A stretch of 64,000 nt of DNA from assembly GCF_017876435.1 (NCBI RefSeq), contig NZ_JAGIOA010000001.1, positions 1,302,001-1,366,000 of the forward strand. The letters are read 5' to 3'. Origin of the DNA: Microbacterium phyllosphaerae (GTDB lineage: Bacteria > Actinomycetota > Actinomycetes > Actinomycetales > Microbacteriaceae). Below, piece by piece: positions 1 to 8,527 of this stretch (position 1 is its first letter; each line of letters opens with the position of its first letter). The notes beneath the pieces were generated by a model. The model made no database searches. It worked only from the letters and a program-made list of their open reading frames with translations, and was not told where the DNA came from. The position numbers were made by a program, and so were the translations under genes.

Positions 1-1340
1 GCATGAAGCCCCGCGAGATCGCGCCGCTCATGGGGATGACCCCGAACGCCGTCTCCGTGCTCGCGACACGAGCCCGCGAGGGATTCAAGGTCGCCTGGCT
101 GCATGCGCACATCAAAGAGCCCGGGCGCGAGGCCGAGTGCCGCTGGACCTGCGAGCGCATCGTCGCTCAGGGCCGCAAGCGGCACGTCGCGCGTGCGGAT
201 CGCGCACGGTTCGAGTCGCATCTCGAGAGCTGCCGTCGGTGCACGATGGCGAGCGCGGAGGTCGCCCAGGCGTCATCGAAGCTGCGCGCCGTGCTGTTGC
301 CGGCGATCATCGGCGGCCCTGCCGCCGCGGCATACTCGGCGGCATCCCCGGCGCCCGCCTCGGCCGCGGTCGTTGCCGGAGCCATGCCCAGGGGCGCGAT
401 GCCATGGCTCGTCGTGGGGGGCACGGTCGTCGTCGTGACGGTTGCGGCCGCGATCGTCGCGGTCGCCGCTCAACTCGCACCGAGCGAGACCCCGGCAGCC
501 GACGGAGCCCCCGCGCTCGTCGTCGAGTCGCCGGCACCGATCTCGACACCCGTCTCGCAGGAGGCGCCGGTCGTGCCCACGGTCCCGGTCATTCCCGTTG
601 CTCCGCCCGCGACCGACCCGGACGCGCAGACGCTCCCGGAATCGCCGGCGGAGCCCGCGCCGGACTCGGTCGTCGAGCCTGCACCCTCTCCGCAGATCGA
701 TGAGGCGACGACTCCGCTCGAACCACGTTCGCGTCCGCAGGTGCGTCCCCCGGCGGCCCCGCCCGTCGTCGAGCCGATCGACGAGGTGCCGGTGACGATC
801 TCCTGGATCATCGCGCCCGGATCGACAGACATCCCTCCCATCACCGGATCCGGTACCCCCGGTGCGCAGATCGCGATCATCGACGAGGGGGGTCTCGTCG
901 TCGCGACCGCGATCGTGGACGAGGCGGGCACGTTCTCGGTCGTGCCCGACGCCGACGCGCTGCACCAGGACATGTCCGTCTCCGTGCGTCACACGGCGCC
1001 GGTCACCGGGGAGGTCACCGTCAGCGACCCGATCGGGCCGATCGGCTTCGACACCCCGGTGCTCGCCGATCATTCGAATGGGTTCCTCGCCCGCACGGAT
1101 ATCGACGGTGACGGCGAGCATGACGATCTCGCGCTCGTCGTGCAGGGCATCGTCGGCGCGACGGTCTCGGTCTCGCTCGACGGCGGCGCCGCATCGACGG
1201 TGCTGCTGTCCGACGCGTCCACGGTCGCGACACTCCTCGACGTCAGGCCCGGGCTCCATCGGGTCACGGTGCGATACGTCGACCCCGTGACCGGAGCCCT
1301 CGGGGTGGCCGAGGTCGACCGCATCCTCGTCTCTCCATGA
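1..1340 (+). CDS. Sigma factor C-terminal part fused to a membrane anti-sigma/Ig-like region (5' partial)
   Basis: The gene enters from the left edge, so its true start lies outside the window; in-frame sequence runs from position 3. The first ~37 residues look like the helix-turn-helix of sigma-70 region 4 of an ECF sigma factor (MTPNAVSVLATRAREG). A zf-HC2-like anti-sigma zinc finger follows, with H73, C77 and C80 as HxxxCxxC and C46/C50 just before. One transmembrane helix covers about residues 133-157. After it come a Pro/Glu-rich linker (~160-262) and an extracellular part with an Ig-like domain (~263-350). I infer a single protein that combines sigma factor, zinc-binding anti-sigma segment, membrane anchor and outside sensor, as known for some actinobacterial ECF groups with C-terminal extensions. 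Regions 1 and 2 of the sigma factor cannot be seen here. Confidence 0.75.
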   Translation, partial: MKPREIAPLMGMTPNAVSVLATRAREGFKVAWLHAHIKEPGREAECRWTCERIVAQGRKRHVARADRARFESHLESCRRCTMASAEVAQASSKLRAVLLPAIIGGPAAAAYSAASPAPASAAVVAGAMPRGAMPWLVVGGTVVVVTVAAAIVAVAAQLAPSETPAADGAPALVVESPAPISTPVSQEAPVVPTVPVIPVAPPATDPDAQTLPESPAEPAPDSVVEPAPSPQIDEATTPLEPRSRPQVRPPAAPPVVEPIDEVPVTISWIIAPGSTDIPPITGSGTPGAQIAIIDEGGLVVATAIVDEAGTFSVVPDADALHQDMSVSVRHTAPVTGEVTVSDPIGPIGFDTPVLADHSNGFLARTDIDGDGEHDDLALVVQGIVGATVSVSLDGGAASTVLLSDASTVATLLDVRPGLHRVTVRYVDPVTGALGVAEVDRILVSP

Positions 1341-1397
1341 GCTGCGGGGTCGCTCCGCCGTGACCCCGCAGCCCGCGCCAGATGAGAAGCTTGAACG

Positions 1398-2720
1398 ATG
1401 AGCACTCCCCGCGATTCCGATCAGGTCGCCCCGCCGAGCGACGCTCCTCTGACGGATCGCGAGGTGCGGCGGCTGCGCGAGGACTTCCCGATCCTGCAGG
1501 TCGAGGTCAACGGGCATCCTCTCTCGTACCTCGATTCCGGCGCCACATCGCAGCGTCCGTTCGCGGTGCTCGATGCCGAACGCCAGTTCGCGACGACGCT
1601 CAACGCGGCGGTGCACCGCGGGGCGCACACGCTCGCCGCAGAGGCCACAGAGGTCTTCGAGGATGCCCGTGCCACCGTCGCCCGGTTCATCGGCGCCGAC
1701 GAGGGCGAGATCGTCTGGACCTCGAATGCCACAGAGGCGTTGAACCTCGTCGCCTACTCGATCTCCAACGCGTCGCTCGGACGAGGCGGAGCGGCTGCCG
1801 AGCGACTGCGCCTGCGCGAGGGCGACGAGATCGTCACGACTGAGATGGAGCACCACGCCAACCTCATCCCGTGGCAGGAGCTCGCGGCGCGCACCGGGGC
1901 GACCCTGCGGGTGATCCCGCTCGACGACGACGGTGCGCTGCGTCTCGACGCCGCTGCCGAGCTCATCACCGCGCGCACCAAGCTCGTCGCGTTCACCCAC
2001 GTGTCGAACGTGCTCGGCGTGATCAACCCCGTCGAGCAGCTCGTCGCCCTGGCGCGCGCCGTCGGCGCGTTCGTCGTGCTCGACGCCTGCCAGTCGGCTC
2101 CCCATCTGCCGCTCGACGTCCGGGCTCTCGATGTCGACTTCGCCGTGCTCTCCGGGCACAAGATGCTCGGGCCGACCGGCATCGGTGCACTCTACGGCCG
2201 CCGCGAGCTGCTCGAGGCCATGCCGCCGTTCCTCACCGGCGGCTCGATGATCACCACCGTCACCACGACGGAGGCGTCGTACCTGCCACCGCCGCAGCGA
2301 TTCGAAGCCGGCACCCAGCGGGTGTCGCAGGCGATCGCGCTCGCCGCGGCCATCGACTACCTGACGGCGGTGGGGATGCCGCGCATCGCCGCGCACGAGG
2401 CCGCCTTCGGGGCGCGTCTCGTCGAGGGACTGAGCGCCATCGACGGCGTCCGCGTGCTCGGAGCCGGCATCGACCTGCCGCGCGTGGGGCTCGCGAGTTT
2501 CGACGTCGACGGCATCCACTCGCATGACCTCGGCCAGTTCCTCGACGACCGCGGCATCGCCGTGCGAGTCGGGCACCACTGCGCCCAGCCGCTGCACCGA
2601 CGCCTCGGTGTCACCTCGTCGACCAGGGCGAGCACGTATCTGTACACGACCGATGCCGAGATCGACGCCGTGCTCGACGGCGTTCAGGGTGCCATCGACT
2701 TCTTCCGGAGGGGCGCATGA
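1398..2720 (+). CDS. sufS: SufS-type cysteine desulfurase
   Basis: PLP-dependent class V aminotransferase fold enzyme of 440 aa that removes sulfur from cysteine for Fe-S cluster assembly in the cytoplasm. Visible landmarks: the pyridoxal lysine K255 in SGHKMLGPTG, the PLP-stacking histidine in EMEHHANLIPW (residues 149-159), and the persulfide cysteine C395 in RVGHHCAQPL, placed as in group II (SufS) desulfurases. Length is normal for the family, with a short extra N-terminus. The stop codon overlaps the sufU start as ATGA, so the two are translationally coupled, the usual Gram-positive SufS-SufU pairing. The remaining suf genes (sufBCD) are not adjacent on either side. Confidence 0.95.
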   Translation: MSTPRDSDQVAPPSDAPLTDREVRRLREDFPILQVEVNGHPLSYLDSGATSQRPFAVLDAERQFATTLNAAVHRGAHTLAAEATEVFEDARATVARFIGADEGEIVWTSNATEALNLVAYSISNASLGRGGAAAERLRLREGDEIVTTEMEHHANLIPWQELAARTGATLRVIPLDDDGALRLDAAAELITARTKLVAFTHVSNVLGVINPVEQLVALARAVGAFVVLDACQSAPHLPLDVRALDVDFAVLSGHKMLGPTGIGALYGRRELLEAMPPFLTGGSMITTVTTTEASYLPPPQRFEAGTQRVSQAIALAAAIDYLTAVGMPRIAAHEAAFGARLVEGLSAIDGVRVLGAGIDLPRVGLASFDVDGIHSHDLGQFLDDRGIAVRVGHHCAQPLHRRLGVTSSTRASTYLYTTDAEIDAVLDGVQGAIDFFRRGA

Positions 2721-3151
2721 GCGACCTGCAGAACCTGTACCAGGAACTCATCCTCGACCACTCCCGCACCCCGCACGGGTTCGGGCTCCGCGGCGAGGTC
2801 GCGGCGCAGTCGCACCAGGTGAACCCGACCTGCGGTGACGAGGTCACCCTGCAGGTGCATCGCGCCGGCGACGGCAGCATCGAGGCGATCGCGTGGGAGG
2901 GCCACGGCTGCGCCATCTCACAGGCATCCGCGTCGCTTCTCGCCGAGCTCGCCGAGGGGCTGACGGTCGAGGATCTCGAGGTGCGGATCGCGGCGTTCCG
3001 CGAGGCCATGCGCTCGCGAGGCAAGATCGAGCCGGACGAGGAGCTGCTCGGCGACGTCGCAGCCCTGGGTGGAGTCTCGAAGTACGTGGCCCGCGTGAAG
3101 TGCGCGATGCTCGCCTGGGTCGCCGTGGAGGACGCGCTGCACAAGGCGTGA
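2717..3151 (+). CDS. sufU: SufU-type zinc sulfurtransferase
   Basis: 144-aa IscU-fold protein that accepts persulfide sulfur from SufS and passes it to the SufBCD scaffold. The three conserved cysteines are present: C39 in NPTCGD (followed by D41), C65 in GHGCAIS and C129 in VKCAML. The insertion between the second and third cysteines (residues ~78-120) is typical of the Zn-binding SufU group rather than scaffold IscU. It starts inside the sufS stop codon (ATGA overlap at 2717). The pair forms a two-gene operon; the next gene starts about 44 nt further on. Confidence 0.95.
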   Translation: MSDLQNLYQELILDHSRTPHGFGLRGEVAAQSHQVNPTCGDEVTLQVHRAGDGSIEAIAWEGHGCAISQASASLLAELAEGLTVEDLEVRIAAFREAMRSRGKIEPDEELLGDVAALGGVSKYVARVKCAMLAWVAVEDALHKA

Positions 3152-3194
3152 AGGCGAGGCATGGGTCGTCCGCGGTGAGGTGCAGGATGGAACC

Positions 3195-4133
3195 ATGCCG
3201 CTTCTTCTGACTCCTCTGCCTGCCGACCGTTTCGACGACTGGCTCGCGACCACTCGCGTGCGACTGATCGCGCTCAGGCGGGAGTCGGGGATGCTCGTCG
3301 GCGAAGACGCTGCGGCCCGTGTCGATGAGTTCGTCGGCGAGCTGCTCGCGGAGGGCCACGAGACGCCGACGTCGCTGATCCTGGAGATCGAGGACGACGG
3401 AGTCGCTCTGGGCACGGCCTGGCTGGCCGCGAACAACGGCGTGCTGTTCCTCGTGGATCTCGCTTTCGGCGTCAGCCCGAGCGAAGCACAGCGCGGCCGA
3501 CTGCTCGCGGAACTGCGGACCCTCGCCCGTACACAGCAGGTCACGCGGATCAGCATGGGCGTCTACGCCTCCGACAGTGAGAGCCGCGCGTTCGTCGAGA
3601 GCGGTGGATTCGAGGTCGCCTCGATCCAGATGCTCCTCGAACCGCTCCCGTCGCGCGAGGGGCGCTCGCGTGTGGTCGTGAGCCCGATGACCGCGGAGCG
3701 CTTCACGAGCTTCGCCGTGGCATCCGAAGCCGCCTTCGCCGCGGATCTCGCCGCATCAGGCCGATACTCGGAGGAGGATGCGGCGGTCGAGTCGCACCGA
3801 CAGATGCAGCTCGAACTCCCTGACGGAGTCGCGTCGGAGGGGCAGGAGCTGTTCGTCGCCGAGGTCGACGGCGATGAGGTCGGGGTGCTCTGGATCGGTG
3901 TCCGAGCTCGTGCCGGACGCCCGCACGCCTTCATCCTCGACATCGAGATCGCCGAGGGGCATCGCCGCAGAGGGTACGGTCGCGACGTCATGCATGCGGC
4001 CGAGCGGGAGGCCCGTCGGCTCGGTGCGGACTCGATCGGCCTGCATGTCTTCGGCTTCAACACCGGCGCCATCCGGCTCTACGAGAGTCTGGGGTATCGC
4101 CGCGTCGAGGAGCGCTTCCTCCTCACCGTCTGA
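3195..4133 (+). CDS. Tandem GNAT-domain N-acetyltransferase
   Basis: 312-aa protein with two GNAT folds. The N-terminal half (~1-140) is degenerate and ends in a GNAT-like motif (residues near AFVESGGFEV). The C-terminal half (~158-312) has a clear acetyl-CoA pyrophosphate loop, RRRGYGR at residues 257-263, and the family's closing NTGAIRLYESLGYRRVEE. It would acetylate an amine substrate that cannot be deduced. I chose ATG 3195, with AGGATGGA just upstream; an in-frame GTG at 3180 is possible. It could share a transcript with sufSU, but nothing in the sequence ties their functions together. Confidence 0.85.
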   Translation: MPLLLTPLPADRFDDWLATTRVRLIALRRESGMLVGEDAAARVDEFVGELLAEGHETPTSLILEIEDDGVALGTAWLAANNGVLFLVDLAFGVSPSEAQRGRLLAELRTLARTQQVTRISMGVYASDSESRAFVESGGFEVASIQMLLEPLPSREGRSRVVVSPMTAERFTSFAVASEAAFAADLAASGRYSEEDAAVESHRQMQLELPDGVASEGQELFVAEVDGDEVGVLWIGVRARAGRPHAFILDIEIAEGHRRRGYGRDVMHAAEREARRLGADSIGLHVFGFNTGAIRLYESLGYRRVEERFLLTV

Positions 4134-4192
4134 TCGTGCGACTCGCAGCGTCACGGAGGGAATAGCCCCGTCGCCCAGGCGTTGCCCCGAGC

Positions 4193-4834
4193 ATGACAAC
4201 TCTCGGAATCATCGGTGCAGGACACATCGGCAGCCAGGTCGCGCGCGTCGCGGTCGCGAACGGCTACGACGTGGTGATCGCCAACTCGCGCGGCCCGGAG
4301 ACACTGGCAGGTCTCGTCGACGAGCTCGGCCCGCGGGCGAAGGCGGCGACGGCCGCGGAGGCCGCTGCGGCGGGTGATGTCGCCGTCGTCACGGTGCCGC
4401 TCGGCAAGATCGACGCTCTCCCCGTGGAGGAGCTCGCCGGCAAGATCGTGCTGGACACGAACAACTACTACTTCGAGCGCGACGGTCACATTGACGCCCT
4501 CGACAAGGGGGAGACGACGACCTCGGAGCTCCTGCAGAAGCAGCTGCCGACGTCGCGGATCGCCAAGGCCTTCAACCACATCTACGCGGCCGACATCACG
4601 ACCGACGGCACCCCGGCCGGAACCGAGGGGCGCCGCGCGCTCGCGACCGCGGGCGATGACGCCGAGGCTGTCGATTTCGTCACGCGCTTCTACGACGAGG
4701 TCGGCTTCGACACGGTCAACGTCGGTCCGCTCAGCGAGTCCTGGCGCGTCGAGCGTGATCGTCCCGCCTACGTCGTGAAGCAGACCGCGGAGGAGCTCAC
4801 CGCGAACCTCGCCATCGCGAACCGCCTGCCCTGA
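4193..4834 (+). CDS. NADPH-dependent F420 reductase-like (NAD(P)-binding) protein
   Basis: 213-aa Rossmann protein of the F420-dependent NADP oxidoreductase family (COG2085). The dinucleotide motif GAGHIGS lies at residues 8-14, immediately after the N-terminal beta strand, followed by an SRGPETL segment at the usual NADP-phosphate-binding position. The stretch around IVLDTNNYYFERDG and the later AFNHIYA are typical of this family. Whether it uses F420 or is an NADP-binding relative cannot be settled from sequence. It stands alone between a GNAT gene and a GntR gene and is followed by a strong hairpin at 4848-4875. Confidence 0.8.
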   Translation: MTTLGIIGAGHIGSQVARVAVANGYDVVIANSRGPETLAGLVDELGPRAKAATAAEAAAAGDVAVVTVPLGKIDALPVEELAGKIVLDTNNYYFERDGHIDALDKGETTTSELLQKQLPTSRIAKAFNHIYAADITTDGTPAGTEGRRALATAGDDAEAVDFVTRFYDEVGFDTVNVGPLSESWRVERDRPAYVVKQTAEELTANLAIANRLP

Positions 4835-4847
4835 GCGTAGGCGGACT

Positions 4848-4883
4848 GGGCGCGGATGCTGCGGCATCCGCGCCCTCTTCTGT
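4848..4883 (+). terminator. Intrinsic terminator after the F420/NADP reductase gene
   Basis: Perfect 12-bp arms (GGGCGCGGATGC at 4848-4859 and its complement at 4864-4875) with a TGCG loop, followed by a pyrimidine-rich TCTTCTGTC. It lies 13 nt after the stop codon. Confidence 0.8.
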
Positions 4884-4926
4884 CTCGTCCGCGCGTGAGT
4901 GGTGCGCAGACGAAATAAATCCCCCG

Positions 4927-4938
4927 TTGGGATACCAA
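4927..4938. promoter_or_regulatory. Candidate GntR operator (TTGG-GATA-CCAA)
   Basis: A 4+4 bp inverted repeat, TTGG and CCAA around GATA, lies just upstream of the -35 box of the GntR gene at 4977. FCD-type GntR regulators commonly bind TTGG-type or TNGTATACNA-type half-sites near their own promoter. Autoregulation is an inference. Confidence 0.45.
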
Positions 4939-4941
4939 AAC

Positions 4942-4970
4942 TTGTCGATCCGCTCTCCGGGTGGGACAAT
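4942..4970 (+). promoter_or_regulatory. Leaderless promoter of the GntR gene
   Basis: A -35 box TTGTCG (4942-4947) and a -10 box GACAAT (4965-4970) are separated by 17 bp. The predicted transcript start, 7 nt after the -10 box, is the A of ATG 4977, so the mRNA has no leader or ribosome binding site. Confidence 0.65.
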
Positions 4971-4976
4971 CTCGGT

Positions 4977-5636
4977 ATGGCGGGGGTGGGGACTGCCGGC
5001 GAACTCGAGTCGGTGAGGGTGACGCGCATTCTGCGTGATGACATCATCCTCGGGCGTCGTGTGCCCGGATCCCGGCTTGTCGAACGCGATATCGCAGCGG
5101 AGCTCAACGTGTCGCGGCTGCCCGTGCGCGAAGCGATCCGCACGCTGGTCGGCGAGGGAGTGGTCGTCGCGAGGCCGCGCACCTGGGCCGTCGTGCGCGA
5201 GTTCACGCACCGTGACATCCAGGACTTCGGCGAGGTGCGCGAGGCGATCGAGACCCTGATCTTCGTCTTCGCGGCCGAACGTCACGACGATGCGGGGATC
5301 GCACGGCTGCAGGCGTCGTACGAGCGTGAACTCGCGGCGTCGAAGGCGGGGGATGTCGAGGCGGCGCGGATCGCGGCAGGGGAGTTCCACGAGATCTCGG
5401 CCGAGCTCGCGGGCAACGAGATGCTCGGTGAGCTGATCGGCGTGTTCGTCACGCGCCTTCGGTGGCTCTTCGGACAGCACGATGACCTTCTCGCCATGGC
5501 GGACGAGCATCGGGTGATCCTCGAGGCGGTCGTCGCGCGCGATGTCGAGAAGCTGCGCTGGCTGATTCCGCGCCACCTCGCGAGTGGCCAGGCGGCGGCT
5601 GAGCGTCGTCTTGCCTCGCCCACGTACTCGATCTGA
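4977..5636 (+). CDS. GntR family transcriptional regulator (FCD type)
   Basis: 219-aa DNA-binding regulator. The winged helix covers residues ~8-75, with RDIAAELNVSRLPVREAIR as the recognition region. The all-helical FCD effector domain follows (~85-210), with the EFHEIS and DEHRVIL segments that usually supply metal or ligand histidines. I chose ATG 4977 rather than the upstream GTG at 4899 because a promoter with 17-bp spacing places transcription start exactly on this ATG (leaderless). A TTGG/CCAA palindrome just upstream suggests autoregulation. The target genes and ligand are unknown, and no metabolic gene is directly linked. Confidence 0.88.
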   Translation: MAGVGTAGELESVRVTRILRDDIILGRRVPGSRLVERDIAAELNVSRLPVREAIRTLVGEGVVVARPRTWAVVREFTHRDIQDFGEVREAIETLIFVFAAERHDDAGIARLQASYERELAASKAGDVEAARIAAGEFHEISAELAGNEMLGELIGVFVTRLRWLFGQHDDLLAMADEHRVILEAVVARDVEKLRWLIPRHLASGQAAAERRLASPTYSI

Positions 5637-5648
5637 GGCATCCCCGCG

Positions 5649-5677
5649 TTGAGGAATACCCCGACGCGGGGTACTGT
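5649..5677 (+). promoter_or_regulatory. copZA promoter with the operator in its spacer
   Basis: TTGAGG (5649-5654) and TACTGT (5672-5677) form a -35/-10 pair with a 17-bp spacer. The first CsoR-type palindrome fills this spacer, so a bound repressor would block RNA polymerase directly. Confidence 0.55.
5656..5674. promoter_or_regulatory. CsoR-type copper operator 1
   Basis: Inverted repeat with TACCCC (5657-5662) and GGGGTA (5668-5673) around 5 nt. It matches the TACCC...GGGTA form of CsoR (Cu-sensing repressor) sites known from actinobacteria and Bacillus. No csoR gene is in the window. Confidence 0.7.
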
Positions 5678-5689
5678 TGTGACGAGAGA

Positions 5690-5708
5690 GATACCCCAGG
5701 GGGGTATC
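5690..5708. promoter_or_regulatory. CsoR-type copper operator 2
   Basis: A perfect inverted repeat, GATACCCC (5690-5697) and GGGGTATC (5701-5708) around AGG, in the 5' untranslated region about 37 nt before copZ. It is the better of the two copper palindromes. Together they suggest cooperative repression of copZ-copA until copper binds CsoR. Confidence 0.75.
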
Positions 5709-5744
5709 TGACTCTGTCAGGAACAGTCGAGAGGGAACGCACTG

Positions 5745-5954
5745 ATGAGCACCACCACCTACTCCGTCACCGGTATGACCTGCGGGCACTGCGAGGGCTC
5801 GGTCCGCAGCGAGGTCGCGAAGCTCGACGGTGTGACCGGCATCGAGGTCAGCGCCGCGTCGGGCAGCCTGGTCGTGACATCGGCCACCGAGCTCGACGAC
5901 GCCGCTGTGTTCGCCGCCGTCGATGAGGCCGGCTACAGCGCCGTCCGCGCCTGA
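5745..5954 (+). CDS. copZ: CopZ-type copper chaperone
   Basis: 69-aa single heavy-metal-associated domain with the Cu(I)-binding GMTCGHC motif (C13 and C16) and a beta-alpha-beta-beta-alpha-beta length. It carries Cu(I) in the cytoplasm and hands it to the CopA ATPase encoded 9 nt downstream. A GAGGGA ribosome site precedes the ATG. Both genes sit behind the two CsoR-type palindromes, so copper induction is expected. Confidence 0.93.
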   Translation: MSTTTYSVTGMTCGHCEGSVRSEVAKLDGVTGIEVSAASGSLVVTSATELDDAAVFAAVDEAGYSAVRA

Positions 5955-5963
5955 GGGGCGATC

Positions 5964-8198
5964 ATGTCAGCCGAGGCGGTGTCGTACGACCTCGAGATCG
6001 AGGGCATGACGTGCGCGTCGTGCGCCTCGCGCATCGAGAAGCGACTCAACCGCATGGAGGGTGTGGCTGCGACCGTCAACTACGCGACGGAGAAGGCGCA
6101 CGTCGAGGTCGCGCCCGGCATCGCCGTCGAAGACCTCATCTCGGAGGTCGTCCGTACCGGATACGCAGCGGCACTCCCGCGCGAGGACGACGCGCCCGAC
6201 GTCGATCCCGCCTACCGCCTCCTGCGGCTCCGCCTGATCGTCGCGGCCGTGCTCGCGGTTCCGGTGATCGTGCTCGCGATGGCGGAGCCACTGCAGTTCC
6301 CGGGGTGGCAGTGGGTGTCGCTCGCCCTCGCCACGCCGGTCGTCACCTGGGCGGCCTGGCCGTTCCACCGGGCGGCGGTGCTGAACGCGCGCCACCGGGC
6401 CGTCACGATGGACACGCTCATCTCGGTCGGTGTCGGAGCGGCCTATCTGTGGTCGCTGTATGCGCTGTTCTTCGGCACCGCGGGCATGTGGGGGATGACC
6501 CATCCGTTCCGATTCACGATCGAACGCGGCGACGGCCTCGGCAGCATCTACCTCGAGGTGGCCGCGGGCGTGACGATGTTCCTCCTGCTCGGCCGGTTCC
6601 TCGAGCAGCGCTCGAAGCGTCGTGCCGGAGCGGCTCTCCGCGCTCTGGGCGAGCTCGGCGCCAAGGACGTCTCGGTCCTGCGCGACGGGCGCGAAGAGCG
6701 GATGCCGCTCGAGCGGCTCGCAGTGGGGGAGCTGTTCGTCGTCCGACCCGGCGAGAAGATCGCGACCGACGGGATCGTGCGAGAGGGGTCGTCTGCGGTC
6801 GATGCCTCGATGCTCACGGGCGAATCGGTCCCGGTCGAAGTGCGAGCCGGGGATTCGGTCACCGGCGCCACCGTGAACGTGGGTGGACGCCTGGTCGTCG
6901 CCGCGACACGGGTCGGTGCCGACACCCAGCTCGCTCGCATGGCACGCCTCGTCGAAGAGGCCCAATCGGGCAAGGCCGAGGCCCAGCGTCTCGCCGACCG
7001 GCTCTCGGCGGTGTTCGTGCCGATCGTGTTCGCCATCTCGGCCCTCACCCTGGTGGTGTGGCTGCTGGTCGGCGGCGGTGCGGCTGCCGCGTTCACCGCA
7101 GCCGTGGCGGTCCTGATCATCGCGTGCCCCTGCGCCCTCGGTCTGGCGACGCCGATGGCACTGCTCGTCGGCACCGGTCGAGGTGCCCAGCTCGGTGTGC
7201 TCATCAAGGGACCGGAGGTGCTCGAGTCGACCAGACGCGTCGACACGATCGTGCTCGACAAGACCGGCACTGTGACCACGGGGCGGATGACACTCGTGGA
7301 CATCATCGTCGCGGACGGGGAGGACTCCTCCGACGTTCTCCGCTACGCGGCCGCGGTCGAAGAGGCATCCGAGCATCCCATCGCGCAGGCGATCGTGCGG
7401 GGCGCCACCGAGCGCCTCGGCGACCTGCCCGCCGTCGCGGACTTCCGCAATCTTCCGGGCCGAGGTGTGACCGGCATCGTGGATTCGCGGGCGGTGATCG
7501 CCGGTCGCCCCTCGCTCCTGGAGGACTGGGCGCTGCGCCTCGACGGGGAGCTCGCTTCCGCCTTCGACAGCGCGGAGGCGAACGCACGCACTGCCGTGGT
7601 GGTGGCGTGGGACGGCCGCGTGCGCGGTGTCCTCGTGGTCGCGGATCAGGTGAAGCCGACCAGTGCCGACGCGATCGCCGCGCTGCGGGAGCTCGGGCTT
7701 CGTCCGGTGCTGCTCACCGGCGACAACGAGCGCGCGGCGCGGAGCATCGCCGGCGTGGTGGGCATCGACGAGGTGCGCGCAGGAGTCCTTCCCGAGGGCA
7801 AGGTCGAGGTGATCACCGTTCTGCAGGCACGCGGTGCCGTCGTCGCCATGGTCGGCGACGGCGTCAACGACGCGGCGGCCCTCGCACAGTCTGATCTCGG
7901 GATCGCGATGGGCACCGGAACCGACGCCGCGATCGAGGCATCAGACCTCACGCTCGTGAGAGGTGACCTCTGGGGGGCGGTCGACGCGATCCGCCTGGCG
8001 AGGCGGACCCTCGGCACGATCCGCGGCAACCTCTTCTGGGCACTCGCCTACAACGTCGCGGCGATCCCGCTCGCGGCGCTGGGTCTGCTGAACCCCATGC
8101 TCGCCGGCGCGGCGATGGCGTTCTCGAGCGTGTTCGTCGTTCTCAACAGTCTCCGGCTTCGTCGTTTCCGGAGCGCGGCGGGCGAGATGGTGCGCTAG
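5964..8198 (+). CDS. copA: Copper-exporting P1B-type ATPase
   Basis: 744-aa Cu(+) efflux pump of the cell membrane. Domain order: one N-terminal metal-binding domain with C17 and C20 (MTCASC), paired transmembrane helices, the actuator domain with TGES, the CPC ion site (C388-P-C390), the phosphorylated D432 in DKTGT, the nucleotide-domain SEHP motif and GDGVND (~631-636), then two final helices. The CPC motif and the linked chaperone point to Cu(I) (or Ag(I)) rather than Zn or Cd. A GGGG ribosome site precedes the ATG. Length and motifs are complete. Confidence 0.95.
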   Translation: MSAEAVSYDLEIEGMTCASCASRIEKRLNRMEGVAATVNYATEKAHVEVAPGIAVEDLISEVVRTGYAAALPREDDAPDVDPAYRLLRLRLIVAAVLAVPVIVLAMAEPLQFPGWQWVSLALATPVVTWAAWPFHRAAVLNARHRAVTMDTLISVGVGAAYLWSLYALFFGTAGMWGMTHPFRFTIERGDGLGSIYLEVAAGVTMFLLLGRFLEQRSKRRAGAALRALGELGAKDVSVLRDGREERMPLERLAVGELFVVRPGEKIATDGIVREGSSAVDASMLTGESVPVEVRAGDSVTGATVNVGGRLVVAATRVGADTQLARMARLVEEAQSGKAEAQRLADRLSAVFVPIVFAISALTLVVWLLVGGGAAAAFTAAVAVLIIACPCALGLATPMALLVGTGRGAQLGVLIKGPEVLESTRRVDTIVLDKTGTVTTGRMTLVDIIVADGEDSSDVLRYAAAVEEASEHPIAQAIVRGATERLGDLPAVADFRNLPGRGVTGIVDSRAVIAGRPSLLEDWALRLDGELASAFDSAEANARTAVVVAWDGRVRGVLVVADQVKPTSADAIAALRELGLRPVLLTGDNERAARSIAGVVGIDEVRAGVLPEGKVEVITVLQARGAVVAMVGDGVNDAAALAQSDLGIAMGTGTDAAIEASDLTLVRGDLWGAVDAIRLARRTLGTIRGNLFWALAYNVAAIPLAALGLLNPMLAGAAMAFSSVFVVLNSLRLRRFRSAAGEMVR

Positions 8199-8222
8199 AA
8201 AGGCCCCTGTCGCGGGGATATA

Positions 8223-8250
8223 TTGAGCCTACGGAATCGTTCCGGATAAT
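8223..8250 (+). promoter_or_regulatory. Promoter with a 13-bp palindrome in its spacer
   Basis: TTGAGC (8223-8228) and GATAAT (8245-8250, 5 of 6 consensus bases) are 16 bp apart. A perfect palindrome, CGGAA-TCG-TTCCG (8232-8244), occupies nearly the whole spacer. It should drive the 8272/8528 gene pair under a repressor or spacer-distorting regulator, which is not identified. Confidence 0.55.
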
Positions 8251-8271
8251 CGTCTTGTTCTGGGGAGCGAT

Positions 8272-8517
8272 ATGAGGGCTGTCGCTGTCGTCACCGGGGG
8301 GCTGCTGCTGATCGGCGGAACGGTGCTCGTCGTGGTCGCCGACCAGCAACGGGTCGACTCCCTCGACGAGGTGCGAGCAGCCGTCACGCGGGCCGAGGAG
8401 AACCTCGACGCGACCCGCGACGCCAACTACCTGCTCGCCGAGAAGCTGACCGCTCTGCGTGCGACCATCGCCGAGCAGGAGACCGAACTCTCCGACACGA
8501 CGGGCTTCCTGCGATGA
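8272..8517 (+). CDS. Small single-pass membrane coiled-coil protein
   Basis: 81-aa protein of unknown function. Residues ~4-24 form a hydrophobic signal anchor. The rest is a charged helix with heptad-like spacing (about residues 28-75, LDEVRAAVTRAEENLDATRD and on), predicted to be an extracytoplasmic coiled coil. A GGGAG ribosome site lies about 5 nt before the ATG. It shares a promoter with, and lies 10 nt before, the secreted HELAH-motif protein at 8528, which also starts with a hydrophobic segment plus a coiled coil; this suggests the two interact. I know no named family for it. Confidence 0.75.
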   Translation: MRAVAVVTGGLLLIGGTVLVVVADQQRVDSLDEVRAAVTRAEENLDATRDANYLLAEKLTALRATIAEQETELSDTTGFLR

Positions 8518-8527
8518 GGCGACAGTC

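Noticed and set aside
273..2597. 774-aa reverse-strand ORF opposite sufS
   Set aside because: It is an Arg/Gly/Asp-rich shadow of the real forward genes (sigma fusion and sufS), with no family motif and no ribosome site.
8199..8222. Short CCCC/GGGG hairpin after copA
   Set aside because: Only about 4-5 bp of pairing; too weak to call a terminator.
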